Source: CAZPYT01 sp964590955
GTDB taxonomy: Bacteria > Patescibacteriota > WWE3 > UBA101185 > UBA10185
Assembly: GCA_964590955.1 (NCBI GenBank)
Contig: CAZPYT010000022.1
Coordinates: 1 to 14,849, forward strand
DNA length: 14,849 bases
Reading direction: 5' to 3'
Each line of letters starts with the position of its first letter. Within the stretch, counting starts at the first letter, position 1. The notes under the pieces are model-generated. The model searched no databases and was not told the origin of the DNA. It was given only the letters and a program-made list of their open reading frames with translations. The position numbers and the translations under genes were made by a program. Below are positions 7,285-13,142 of the stretch, piece after piece.

Positions 7285-7365
7285 GATGGTGTTAATCGTT
7301 AATCTGTTAAATCTAGTGTTTTCCAAGTAATATCGCTTATTTAGTACCTTGATAATAAAATATCG

Positions 7366-7496
7366 TAGTAGGGAGAAATGCGCCAATCACTATATCTGGT
7401 TGTCGCATAAACTCCCTGCTAGTAACCTATATGTTAAGAGATTGTGGGCAATTAGTGATTTAGATAACTAGATCTTTAATTGTCCGCATTCTCTTA
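7366..7496 (+). ncRNA. Structured leader RNA with two long hairpins
   Basis: Hairpin 1 (7366-7421) pairs TAGTAGGGAG with CTCCCTGCTA over ten bases, then ATGCG with CGCAT, then CAATC with GGTTG, around a short loop. Hairpin 2 (7435-7496) pairs TAAGAGA with TCTCTTA and TGTGGGCAATTA with TAATTGTCCGCA, 19 pairs with one T-T mismatch; its G-T wobbles pair in RNA on the plus strand but not on the other, which points to plus-strand transcription. The region lies between a consensus promoter and a membrane protein gene. It could be a regulatory leader or a free small RNA. I recognise no known riboswitch or RNA family. Confidence 0.6.
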
Positions 7497-7501
7497 TCGC
7501 C

Positions 7502-7567
7502 ATGATGGGAGGACCTTTTCAGGAGTGCCGCATGCACTTGCCGGATATGTTTTCAAAACATAAATAG
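7502..7567 (+). CDS. Possible 21-residue leader peptide
   Basis: An ATG-ATG start gives MMGGPFQECRMHLPDMFSKHK and ends with TAG 15 bases before the ATG of the membrane protein gene. It sits in the leader immediately after hairpin 2. Its stop overlaps the GACC arm of the small hairpin around the next gene's Shine-Dalgarno site. No strong ribosome site precedes it, so it may be chance; a regulatory leader peptide is the alternative. Confidence 0.3.
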   Translation: MMGGPFQECRMHLPDMFSKHK

Positions 7568-7579
7568 ACCAAGGAGGTC
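7567..7579 (+). promoter_or_regulatory. Strong Shine-Dalgarno site in a small hairpin
   Basis: AAGGAGG (7571-7577) lies five bases before the ATG at 7583, close to ideal and the best ribosome site in the window. GACC and GGTC on either side can form a four-pair stem that partly hides it, so access could be regulated by translation of the short upstream ORF. Confidence 0.6.
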
Positions 7580-7582
7580 AAA

Positions 7583-8326
7583 ATGTACAACCAGTACGAA
7601 AGCAGTATCCAGAACCCGGACATCAAGGAAGCTGTGTATCAAAACCGCATCGGGCTTGAGCGCAGTATCCGCAATACGCGGCGTTGGCTGATCGGCTTCA
7701 TCGCCTTTTTTGCCATCGTCTCCATTGCATTCGGTGTCCAACTGTACCGTGTGTCGCAACCCGTTGCCACGGAACAGCCTGTATCCAAAGAAGTCGAAAC
7801 GGAACCTGTGGAAGAAGAGGTTGTTGAGGTCGAAGAGGAAGTCTTTTCGGAAACCTTGTCTCCTCTAACCACGTCCCCTGACGTTCTTTCCGCCGACGAA
7901 ATCAAGCAACTGTTGGTGGATAACTTCTATCACAAGCTATCGTTCGACTATCTGCACATCGAGAAGAAAAACCGATCAGGTTTCATCTCCGGACGAACAA
8001 GCTGTGACGAAATCGGTTTTCTTTACACCTATGAACATGAAAATGGCTATATGCCTGACATGGAACGTGGTGTATGGGTCACAGTGACTGGGTGTGGCAC
8101 CGCAGGATCTGACGCTGAAAAAGAGTTCGGTGACTTTGCTCTGATGTATATGCCTTACGAGGCTCTAGAACGTGTTTACACGTTTCAGGACTATATCGTA
8201 GCCATTGAGAACTACGCCGTCCTGTATCAGATCAATCAACCTGCACTGGCACAGCTACTCGAGGTCGATTTAGACTCACTGCCGCCTAACCAAACTCTGC
8301 CGGTACACCCCCACATGGACAACTAG
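7583..8326 (+). CDS. Single-pass membrane-anchored protein of foreign composition
   Basis: This 247-residue protein has a basic juxtamembrane segment (ERSIRNTRRW), one membrane helix (about 36-55) and a long acidic, proline- and threonine-bearing stalk (about 60-105). A globular domain of about 140 residues follows, with only two cysteines, C141 (TSCDE) and C171 (TGCGT), which could form a disulfide outside the cell. No family is recognised. Two sampled 60-base lines are near 53% G+C, against 20% in a sampled line of a neighbour, and arginine is CGC/CGT/CGG rather than AGA. It has a consensus promoter, a long structured leader, a strong Shine-Dalgarno site and its own terminator, all unlike neighbouring genes. 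These point to a recently acquired cargo gene. Confidence 0.85.
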   Translation: MYNQYESSIQNPDIKEAVYQNRIGLERSIRNTRRWLIGFIAFFAIVSIAFGVQLYRVSQPVATEQPVSKEVETEPVEEEVVEVEEEVFSETLSPLTTSPDVLSADEIKQLLVDNFYHKLSFDYLHIEKKNRSGFISGRTSCDEIGFLYTYEHENGYMPDMERGVWVTVTGCGTAGSDAEKEFGDFALMYMPYEALERVYTFQDYIVAIENYAVLYQINQPALAQLLEVDLDSLPPNQTLPVHPHMDN

Positions 8327-8334
8327 CAGGAACT

Positions 8335-8401
8335 GGGCTCGAAAAGCCGACAATTTGTACGCAGTAATGCAAACAAGTTGACGGTGATTCGAGCCCTTTT
8401 T
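8335..8401 (+). terminator. Terminator with long structured loop
   Basis: GGGCTCGAA (8335-8343) pairs perfectly with TTCGAGCCC (8388-8396), followed by TTTTT. The 44-base loop can fold further: CCG-A-CAA with TTG-A-CGG, and TTT...GCA with TGC...AAA. It closes the 7256-8401 unit. The loop is unusually large for a simple terminator, so the 3' end could also be a stable RNA element. Confidence 0.7.
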
Positions 8402-8732
8402 CATTCTTGTATATTCAAAGGTTTTCAAAAGTCACCACCTTTTTGAAGTGGGTACGATACTAACTTACAAGGTCAATTCGTAGAATATATGATATGCGGT
8501 CAGGTTCTGAATGTTGTGTGCTTTATGACACAGACTTAGTGAAAATCTTACGCAAGAACACTATTCCATACCACTAAAATCTTAAACAAATAATATTTAT
8601 AAAAGTGCATAATGCCTTATATCACAGCCAAAAAACATTGTGTTGACACAGTGAGTAATAACAAATAACTATAGGCAAGATATTTAATGCAAGACTTCAA
8701 GTTACAACAAAAATTATATGTTACGCGCGCGG
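8402..8732. other. Intergenic region, no gene seen
   Basis: I see no convincing gene in these 331 bases. An imperfect inverted repeat (TTCAAAAG with CTTTTTGAA) lies near 8425-8455. TGTGTTGACACA (8639-8650) contains a TTGACA but has no -10 box at a good distance. Confidence 0.4.
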
Positions 8733-8738
8733 TATAAT
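8733..8738 (+). promoter_or_regulatory. Perfect -10 TATAAT, leaderless start at 8745
   Basis: TATAAT with -7 at 8738 puts +1 exactly at 8745, the A of the ATG of MIDQVQQ. An in-frame ATG at 8739 would lie upstream of the RNA 5' end, so 8745 is preferred. Confidence 0.6.
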
Positions 8739-8744
8739 ATGGCT

Positions 8745-9461
8745 ATGATAGATCAAGTACAACAAGATTTATTAGTACAGGGCTTTGGTGCATTCTCAGG
8801 TGCATTCTTTGCATTTCTTTTTTTGCGCCTAGGTGAATTTTTTGCAAAGCTGTATCAAAGACAAGTACAACACTACAACTCCCTAGTTAAATTAGAAGTA
8901 CAACTCAATGAAATTGGCGGTATTTTGCATGATAACTTGTATATAACACCTGAATTCAAGCGTGTGATTGTTTCAGGGAATATTTATTTTAACAATCTAC
9001 ATCAGCTGAAAATCGACGAAGACCACTACTACAACTTGTATGACCTTGATTTCCTAAACGAATTATATTCATATTACTATCAAGTTATACGGATAAACCA
9101 AGATATAGGAACAATAACTTCAGGTTATGAGGATATTAAAAATGCACTCATTCAGGAACATATAAAAAAACCTGACTATGTTGTTAACAGCAATTTGATG
9201 GCGCAAAGAATAGAAATTATTGAAGCGTTTATGAGGGACCTACTAGAGAGTACGATTGGAATGACAGCAAAAGTTCGTATTCTTCTGAGACAAGATAAGC
9301 CTCTTGGAACTAAAATACAGCATCTTTCTACTAAAGGTTCTAGTAAAAAAATAAAAGACGCGAAACTAAAAAAAGAGATAGATAACATCAAGTTAGAGCT
9401 TAAAGAGACAGGAGAAGAAAGTAAAAAACGCAACGAGGAAGTTCTTAATAAATATAAGTAA
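8745..9461 (+). CDS. N-terminally anchored membrane protein, unknown
   Basis: From the ATG at 8745 the protein has 238 residues. One hydrophobic segment (FGAFSGAFFAFLFLRLGEFF, about 13-32) is followed by a largely helical, tyrosine-rich soluble part and a lysine/glutamate-rich tail (about 195-238) likely to be coiled coil or disordered. The basic C-terminal side suggests the bulk is cytoplasmic. I cannot name a family. Single-helix anchors with a soluble helical domain are common among defence and abortive-infection effectors, but nothing in this sequence shows that role. The start is chosen because the TATAAT six bases upstream makes the message leaderless; earlier in-frame starts at 8718 and 8739 lie before the predicted RNA 5' end. 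Confidence 0.75.
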   Translation: MIDQVQQDLLVQGFGAFSGAFFAFLFLRLGEFFAKLYQRQVQHYNSLVKLEVQLNEIGGILHDNLYITPEFKRVIVSGNIYFNNLHQLKIDEDHYYNLYDLDFLNELYSYYYQVIRINQDIGTITSGYEDIKNALIQEHIKKPDYVVNSNLMAQRIEIIEAFMRDLLESTIGMTAKVRILLRQDKPLGTKIQHLSTKGSSKKIKDAKLKKEIDNIKLELKETGEESKKRNEEVLNKYK

Positions 9462-9484
9462 CTGTTGCATGCGATAGTACAAAC

Positions 9485-9541
9485 TAACGCCAGCGTTATT
9501 ACTACTCTTGACATCAAGAGTTTCGCTCACGTTATCGTGAG
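9485..9541. repeat. Cluster of three perfect short hairpins
   Basis: TAACGC-CA-GCGTTA (9485-9498), ACTCTTGA-CA-TCAAGAGT (9504-9521) and CTCACG-TTAT-CGTGAG (9526-9541) lie almost back to back. A wider repeat ATTGATAC/GTATCAAT (9545-9552 and 9592-9599) follows. The cluster lies between convergent genes and could end transcription from both sides, though T-runs are short. It could also be an end or recombination site of a mobile element. Confidence 0.5.
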
Positions 9542-9628
9542 TTAATTGATACTATTAAGACAACGTAAGAGCCTATTTCACACACGTCAACGTATCAATA
9601 GTTATATACTAGTTCAAGGAGAATCGCG

Positions 9629-9823
9629 CTAATCAAGTGCAATCTTATACTCATCTTTTAATATTTCCATAAGACTTATAAACTCGTTTGCCACACTCAT
9701 AACTGTAAAGTTCTTGAATGTGTATTCGGAATGTAAGTTTTCATATCCAGTACCTGAAAAAGTAGGGTCTTTCTCTTTGTTTAATTGTGCAGCCTTTTGG
9801 GCAAGTTCAAATATCTTTTCCAT
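9629..9823 (-). CDS. Small hypothetical protein, 64 aa
   Basis: MEKIFELAQKAAQLNKEKDP... ends IALD. It looks like a small helical soluble protein; no family is recognised. The frame is closed by a TAA eight codons upstream of the ATG, so this is the only reasonable start. AAGAAAG just before the ATG is a weak ribosome site and no good -10 is seen. It runs in the same direction as the short remnant at 9858-10031, 34 bases upstream, and may have been part of the same transcript. Confidence 0.5.
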   Translation of the reverse strand: MEKIFELAQKAAQLNKEKDPTFSGTGYENLHSEYTFKNFTVMSVANEFISLMEILKDEYKIALD

Positions 9824-9857
9824 ATCTTTCTTAAAGGCAACTAATTACGCGCATTGA

Positions 9858-10031
9858 TCATAGCACAAGATTTTCCATTCTACTATCTATAGTGGTATTT
9901 GTAGCTACTACTTCTACACAATCACTTAATTCATTGCAATAGAGCTGAAAAACGTCTAATTCAGACAAAATATACTCAAAAAGTTCGAGACAAGTGTCAT
10001 CGACTCGACCAGAGTGGACTAAGTTTCTCAC
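9858..10031 (-). pseudogene. 57-codon fragment, possibly HEPN-like remnant
   Basis: A minus-strand frame from a GTG at 10031 reads RNLVHSGRVDDTCLELF... and ends at TGA 9858-9860. The RNLVHS motif followed by a helical, leucine-rich stretch recalls the R-N-x-x-x-H motif of HEPN nucleases, one residue shorter than usual, so the match is weak. A TAA closes the frame at about 16 bases above the GTG. No promoter or ribosome site is visible. It may be the C-terminal leftover of a lost gene. Confidence 0.3.
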
Positions 10032-10185
10032 AGCTATGAAGGAATCCGGTTATTGGTTTTTATTAACACAATTGATGACGAAAAATTTTACTTAAGTCAA
10101 CTATTTCTAAAGGACAAAATAACTGTTAATAGGGGTGTGTGTTTATTGCAGCCATAAATATAATATTTCTCATAACTTCCTTGAC
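10032..10185. other. Degraded intergenic stretch
   Basis: No intact gene is seen. A short plus-strand frame (MKESGYWFLLTQLM...) and an adjoining frame with NTIDDEKFYLSQLF could be pieces of one broken gene, but neither is long enough to support a call. Confidence 0.25.
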
Positions 10186-10902
10186 TTAAAGCGCTTCAAC
10201 AAAATTTTTGTTTTTAATATAACTATCAATTCTCTTGTTTCTAGCATTAATGAAATTGATTACTCTTTTTTTATATAATAGATATTCATTAATATCCGCA
10301 AAGGTTGGTCTTTTCTTGAAGTTATCAAATGGTAAAAAAAATTTAATTTTATTTTTCTCATCAAGCAAATCACCTAAAATAAAGAATTGTGCGTATTCAA
10401 TAAAATTATCAAATAGGTCGAAAAAGGCTTTATATCTCAATAAAGTATCATGAAGAGGACTTTGTTGTTCCAAATAAAATAGCCTAATACACTCTAATGT
10501 TAAATCAAACCTGTCATCAATTAAACTATTTACTCCGCGTGCTTGATTAATCGTATACTTTCCATTAATCTTCTTGTTCGGAAAAATAATGTAACCTCCG
10601 ATGGTTGAACCTGCATTAAAAAGCTCGTTTACCTGCTCAGGAATTTGTTTTACAATCCAATTCGTTCTTTTTTGACTTCCGTATGAGTGTGTTATTGCAT
10701 CACTACCTAAAAAGAATTCTCCAAGTTCTGAGTTATGATACAAATAAGCGTCATTTTTACCATCACTTAAATCAAATGTTATACCGTTTGGCAGAGGTTT
10801 ACCCCATAATATCTTGTGGTATTTGCGAAGTGTAGGGCTAGTGATATCCGGGTCAGCACCTCTTGCATCAGAGTAAAAATTAAAGCTTGTGTCAATTATC
10901 AT
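10186..10902 (-). CDS. DUF6994-like protein of unknown function
   Basis: This 238-residue soluble protein opens DTSFNFYSDARGADPD, then SPTLRKYHKILWGKPLPNG and SELGEFFLGSDAITHSYG. From memory these blocks match the DUF6994 family, a group found scattered in bacteria with no known activity; I am only moderately sure of the name. The C-terminal third is lysine- and asparagine-rich and helical. AAGGA eight bases before the ATG could be a Shine-Dalgarno site. However, TATAAA (10916-10921, minus strand) would start the RNA after it, leaving a 7-base leader. It is very A+T-rich, unlike the 7583-8326 gene in the same accessory block. Confidence 0.75.
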   Translation of the reverse strand: MIIDTSFNFYSDARGADPDITSPTLRKYHKILWGKPLPNGITFDLSDGKNDAYLYHNSELGEFFLGSDAITHSYGSQKRTNWIVKQIPEQVNELFNAGSTIGGYIIFPNKKINGKYTINQARGVNSLIDDRFDLTLECIRLFYLEQQSPLHDTLLRYKAFFDLFDNFIEYAQFFILGDLLDEKNKIKFFLPFDNFKKRPTFADINEYLLYKKRVINFINARNKRIDSYIKNKNFVEAL

Positions 10903-11018
10903 TAATTGAATCCTTTTTATAAAAATTTATCCACGCAAATTTTTTATATACTTTAGTACCAGACACAGTGATTTACATTATAATTTACTTACCGTAAAAC
11001 ACCTATTTATTATTGGGA

Positions 11019-11024
11019 TATAAT
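11019..11024 (+). promoter_or_regulatory. Perfect -10 TATAAT, leaderless start at 11031
   Basis: TATAAT followed by GAATTT and then ATG: -7 at 11024 gives +1 at 11031, the A of the ATG. TTTAC/GTAAA at 10984-10998 forms a short inverted repeat at the -35 position. Confidence 0.6.
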
Positions 11025-11030
11025 GAATTT

Positions 11031-11369
11031 ATGCAAGATAAAAGAATTAAAGATGACATCCTAAGCTACAGAGAAATGTGCGATCTAGAAAATGTCCAAA
11101 CTCTTCAAAGGGGTATGAACTATAGATTAAATCCATCCTACTCTGTATTTTTAATGTCACAAAGATCTAATGCACCTTATAATGATAAGGTTCATGATGA
11201 TGGAATAACTATTGAATACGAAGGTCATGATACAACCAAACAAGGATACACACATAATCCCAAACTAGAAGAACAACCAAAAAATCTTTCCACAGGAAAG
11301 TTAACTCAAAGTAGATATCCACGGGCATGCCCGTGGTACCCTTCCGCTTCGCGGACGCTATGGAAGTAG
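11031..11369 (+). pseudogene. YDG/SRA-HNH-like protein, truncated by an insertion
   Basis: From the leaderless ATG (MQDKRIKDD) the frame encodes a recognisable block: NPSYSVFLMSQRSNAPYNDK, DGITIEYEGHD, then a proline-rich LEEQPKNLSTGKLTQ. This resembles the YDG-type region that precedes HNH nuclease domains in some restriction-like proteins, where the family normally continues with NGKF and a longer C-terminal part. Here the frame runs straight into a palindromic G+C-rich insert (SRYPRACPWYPSASRT) and stops at TAG 11367-11369. The catalytic HNH part is missing, so the 112-residue product is probably inactive. Assignment is by motif memory and is moderate. Confidence 0.6.
11319..11355. repeat. 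G+C-rich palindromic insert
   Basis: CCACGGGCATGCCCGTGG (11319-11336) is a perfect 18-base palindrome. Nearby, TCCGC-TTC-GCGGA (11343-11355) is a perfect hairpin. The block (about 11315-11360) is strongly G+C-rich inside very A+T-rich DNA and sits exactly where the YDG-like frame breaks off. It resembles the palindromic repeat elements (REP- or RPE-type) that move within genomes. Confidence 0.65.
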
Positions 11370-11596
11370 GCTATGTTGAAGTCACAAAAATTGATGGGAA
11401 CGAAGTATTCGGAAAAAATAGGGATACTAATAAACAAATTGGACCTGTTTTAGTAGACCCTGAAATAGCCAAATTAATGGACGTAGGTGATACTATCAAT
11501 ATGATTAGCATTAGAAAACACAAAAACGCTAACTTTTACGAAATTTGTGAATTGGGGTACGTTTACCCAAAAGAATACATCGAAAATGCTCATTAA
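11327..11596 (+). CDS. Fragment or small unknown protein, 89 aa
   Basis: The frame opens with an ATG inside the palindromic insert; a second ATG at 11360 (MEVGYVEVTKIDG) is where natural-looking sequence begins. The product alternates short strands and charged turns (EVTKIDGNEVFGKN, DVGDTINMISIRK), suggesting a small beta-barrel or OB-like fold, but I recognise no family. It does not look like the missing HNH part of the upstream gene, so insertion and deletion may have joined two genes. No -10 box or ribosome site stands at a useful distance. It may be an N-terminally truncated leftover. Confidence 0.45.
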   Translation: MPVVPFRFADAMEVGYVEVTKIDGNEVFGKNRDTNKQIGPVLVDPEIAKLMDVGDTINMISIRKHKNANFYEICELGYVYPKEYIENAH

Positions 11597-11602
11597 ATTA
11601 GC

Positions 11603-11608
11603 TATAAT
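11603..11608 (+). promoter_or_regulatory. Perfect -10 TATAAT, leaderless start at 11615
   Basis: TATAAT followed by GACTAC and ATG puts +1 at 11615, the A of the start codon. There is no convincing -35. Confidence 0.6.
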
Positions 11609-11614
11609 GACTAC

Positions 11615-11887
11615 ATGTCAGATACTGTAATAGAACAAGCCAGAAAAGTAATTAGAGACAAGCCCTATTTGGCTTGGTATACAAAGAATTACGATAATCT
11701 TTCACCTCAAAGCATTTTGGAAAGTGTGCTTAACACAGGAGATTGGGAAGACTTTTTGACTATTTCGCAAATATTTGGAATAAAACAAACTGCAAGAATT
11801 TTTGCCGATATTAAAAATAAAAAAAGAGTTAATCTTAGACCACAAACAATAAATTATTTTACGAAATATTTCCATATCCATGCATAA
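11615..11887 (+). CDS. DUF6922-like protein, probable antitoxin of AbiEii-type pair
   Basis: This 90-residue protein (LAWYTKNYDNLSPQSILESVLNTGDWEDFLTIS..., split here) resembles the small DUF6922 proteins that precede AbiEii-type nucleotidyltransferases. The pattern is a short helical region, 'SILESVLNTGDWEDF', then a C-terminal 'RPQTINYFTKYF'. In such pairs the first gene is believed to be the antitoxin or partner. It is leaderless and its stop overlaps the next gene's start by eight bases (11880-11887), so the two proteins are made together. The name is from memory and moderate in certainty. Confidence 0.7.
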   Translation: MSDTVIEQARKVIRDKPYLAWYTKNYDNLSPQSILESVLNTGDWEDFLTISQIFGIKQTARIFADIKNKKRVNLRPQTINYFTKYFHIHA

Positions 11888-12488
11888 AGAAATTCTTTCA
11901 GAAAGTCAAATTAATCTCCTACCAACGCTTAAAGTATTCTCAGATGATTTTGGATTAGTTGGAGGAACAGCTATAGCATTACATTTAGGACACAGAAGAT
12001 CAATTGATTTTGACCTATTTACCAATAAAAACTTTTCAAATCAAAATATTCGTACGAAAATTAAAATCAATAATCAAATCCAAAGTACAGCGGTAGATTC
12101 GACAGAGGAACTCACTATAGTCACAGGCAACGTTAAACTCACTTTTTACACATATCCTTATGCGTTAGATTTTGTTGAAACTTTTGACAATATTATAAAA
12201 ATGCCTGATATTTTAACTCTCGCAGCTATGAAATCTTTTGCTCTTGGTCAAAGATCTAAATGGAAAGATTATGTAGATATATTCTTTATTCTTAAAACAC
12301 ATACATTTGAGTCAGTGGTAAGTAGAACAAAAAAATTATTTGGTACAGAATTTAACGAACGGCTTTTTAGGGAACAGCTGTCTTATTTCAAAGATATTGA
12401 TTATTCAGAAAAGGTTGACTACATAAAAGGAAATGAGATTTCCGATGATTATGTTAAAGAACAATTATCCGCATATAGCTTAAAATAA
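11880..12488 (+). CDS. AbiEii/AbiGii-like nucleotidyltransferase toxin
   Basis: This 202-residue protein carries the minimal nucleotidyltransferase signature: LVGGTAIALHLGHRRSIDFDLF (given as two parts: GGT at 28-30 and DFD at 43-45). The acidic pair binds metal, and a later SKWKDYVDIFFILK is the conserved C-terminal block of AbiEii/AbiGii toxins. Relatives transfer nucleotides, for example to tRNA 3' ends, and arrest growth or abort phage infection. It overlaps its partner by eight bases, which fits tight coupling in a type IV-like toxin-antitoxin unit. All visible active-site residues are present, so it is probably functional. Confidence 0.85.
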   Translation: MHKEILSESQINLLPTLKVFSDDFGLVGGTAIALHLGHRRSIDFDLFTNKNFSNQNIRTKIKINNQIQSTAVDSTEELTIVTGNVKLTFYTYPYALDFVETFDNIIKMPDILTLAAMKSFALGQRSKWKDYVDIFFILKTHTFESVVSRTKKLFGTEFNERLFREQLSYFKDIDYSEKVDYIKGNEISDDYVKEQLSAYSLK

Positions 12489-12615
12489 TTCGCAACGTCG
12501 TTGCCTGAAACCAACCGGAAAAGCTTCGGATATCACCAATGGCGGTATGCTGACCTTTCTGTGTAGCGAATTTAAAATTACAGTTCGCCATGATCAACAA
12601 CTATTTTTTCCTTGT
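12489..12615. other. G+C-richer island of unclear origin
   Basis: GCAACG-T-CGTTGC (about 12492-12504) is a perfect hairpin directly after the toxin stop. The next 60 bases use codons such as CTG ACC and GGC GGT, unlike the flanks, and two frames are open across it without a good start. It could be debris from an inserted element. Confidence 0.35.
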
Positions 12616-12915
12616 TATAATAAAAGTATAAGTGACAACCAAATAATCTATACTGCAATAGATGAGAAGTTTAAAGAAGACACCAAACAAGTCCTACCTG
12701 CAATGTTGGATAATATTAAAAGAATTGAATTGGCAAAGACACGCATAAGACTTTTCTCCGCAATGTTGTATAGATTACTTATTGAGGAAGAACGAAAATA
12801 TGATCTTATAATAGCACCTGGAAACAGCGGTGCTTATATGGCAAAACTGGCAAAATGGGTTTATGACTATTTAGAAATAAAGGCACTAAAAACTGTATTT
12901 CTACCCTTTTATTGA
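12547..12915 (+). pseudogene. Phosphoribosyltransferase-like protein, N-terminal fragment
   Basis: The longest frame starts at ATG 12547 and stops at TGA 12913. From ISDNQIIYTAIDEKF onward it resembles small-genome phosphoribosyltransferase-like proteins; YDLIIAPGNSGAYMAKLAKW is the region that would bind the phosphate of the sugar donor. The first 27 residues come from a G+C-richer segment and look unrelated. A perfect TATAAT at 12616-12621 predicts a transcript beginning at 12628, in frame with ISDNQ, where the codon is ATA instead of ATG. The in-frame TGA after LPFY and the lost start suggest decay. The rest of the frame continues to 13137. Confidence 0.55.
12616..12621 (+). promoter_or_regulatory. 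-10 TATAAT over an ATA codon
   Basis: TATAAT with -7 at 12621 predicts +1 at 12628. That base begins ATA, in frame with the phosphoribosyltransferase-like protein. The geometry is identical to the leaderless promoters at 8733, 11019 and 11603. Confidence 0.45.
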
Positions 12916-13137
12916 TTTAATGAACTACCTGTATCTTACGCAGGTGGTTTCAAGTTAGGAACTTATGATATAAATATACACAGGGTGACATACGAAATTG
13001 AAGAAAAAAATAAAAAGATAATAGATGCCTACATTAGATTTCAAAATGAAATAACTAATTTAGAAAAATATAGATTGAAAATCATAACAGAAGTAAGAAA
13101 AAGTCAGAAGAATAACATGATTAATAGTGCCAATTGA
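12916..13137 (+). pseudogene. Continuation of the broken frame after the TGA
   Basis: The same frame continues with FNELPVSYAGGFKLGTYDIN, then a charged helical stretch (IEEKNKKIIDAY, NLEKYRLKIITEV) and ends at TGA 13135-13137. It is 73 codons long. It has no start signal of its own. It does not look like the usual C-terminal half of a phosphoribosyltransferase, so a deletion may have joined two genes. The next gene's ATG follows its stop by five bases. Confidence 0.45.
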
Positions 13138-13142
13138 AAAAT

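Noticed and set aside
7291..7314. CRISPR-like or iteron array
   Set aside because: Units are only 7-9 bases, adjoin without spacers, and there are only three, so neither a CRISPR array nor a replication origin is supported.
7366..7496. Transposon terminal inverted repeats
   Set aside because: The arms contain G-T wobbles on the plus strand and lie close together around small loops, which suits an RNA structure better than DNA ends.
8639..8672. Second promoter around TTGACA at 8642
   Set aside because: No acceptable -10 box lies 16-18 bases downstream.
8718..8744. Longer N-terminus (MLRARYNMA) for the 8745 gene
   Set aside because: These codons overlap the TATAAT box and lie before the predicted transcription start.
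12913..13137. UGA recoded as glycine (code 25) or tryptophan (code 4)
   Set aside because: truB, the recombinase and other long genes are complete with no in-frame TGA, and TGA ends the recombinase and the 12916-13137 frame sensibly. A recoding genome would have many internal TGAs. A single nonsense mutation fits better.
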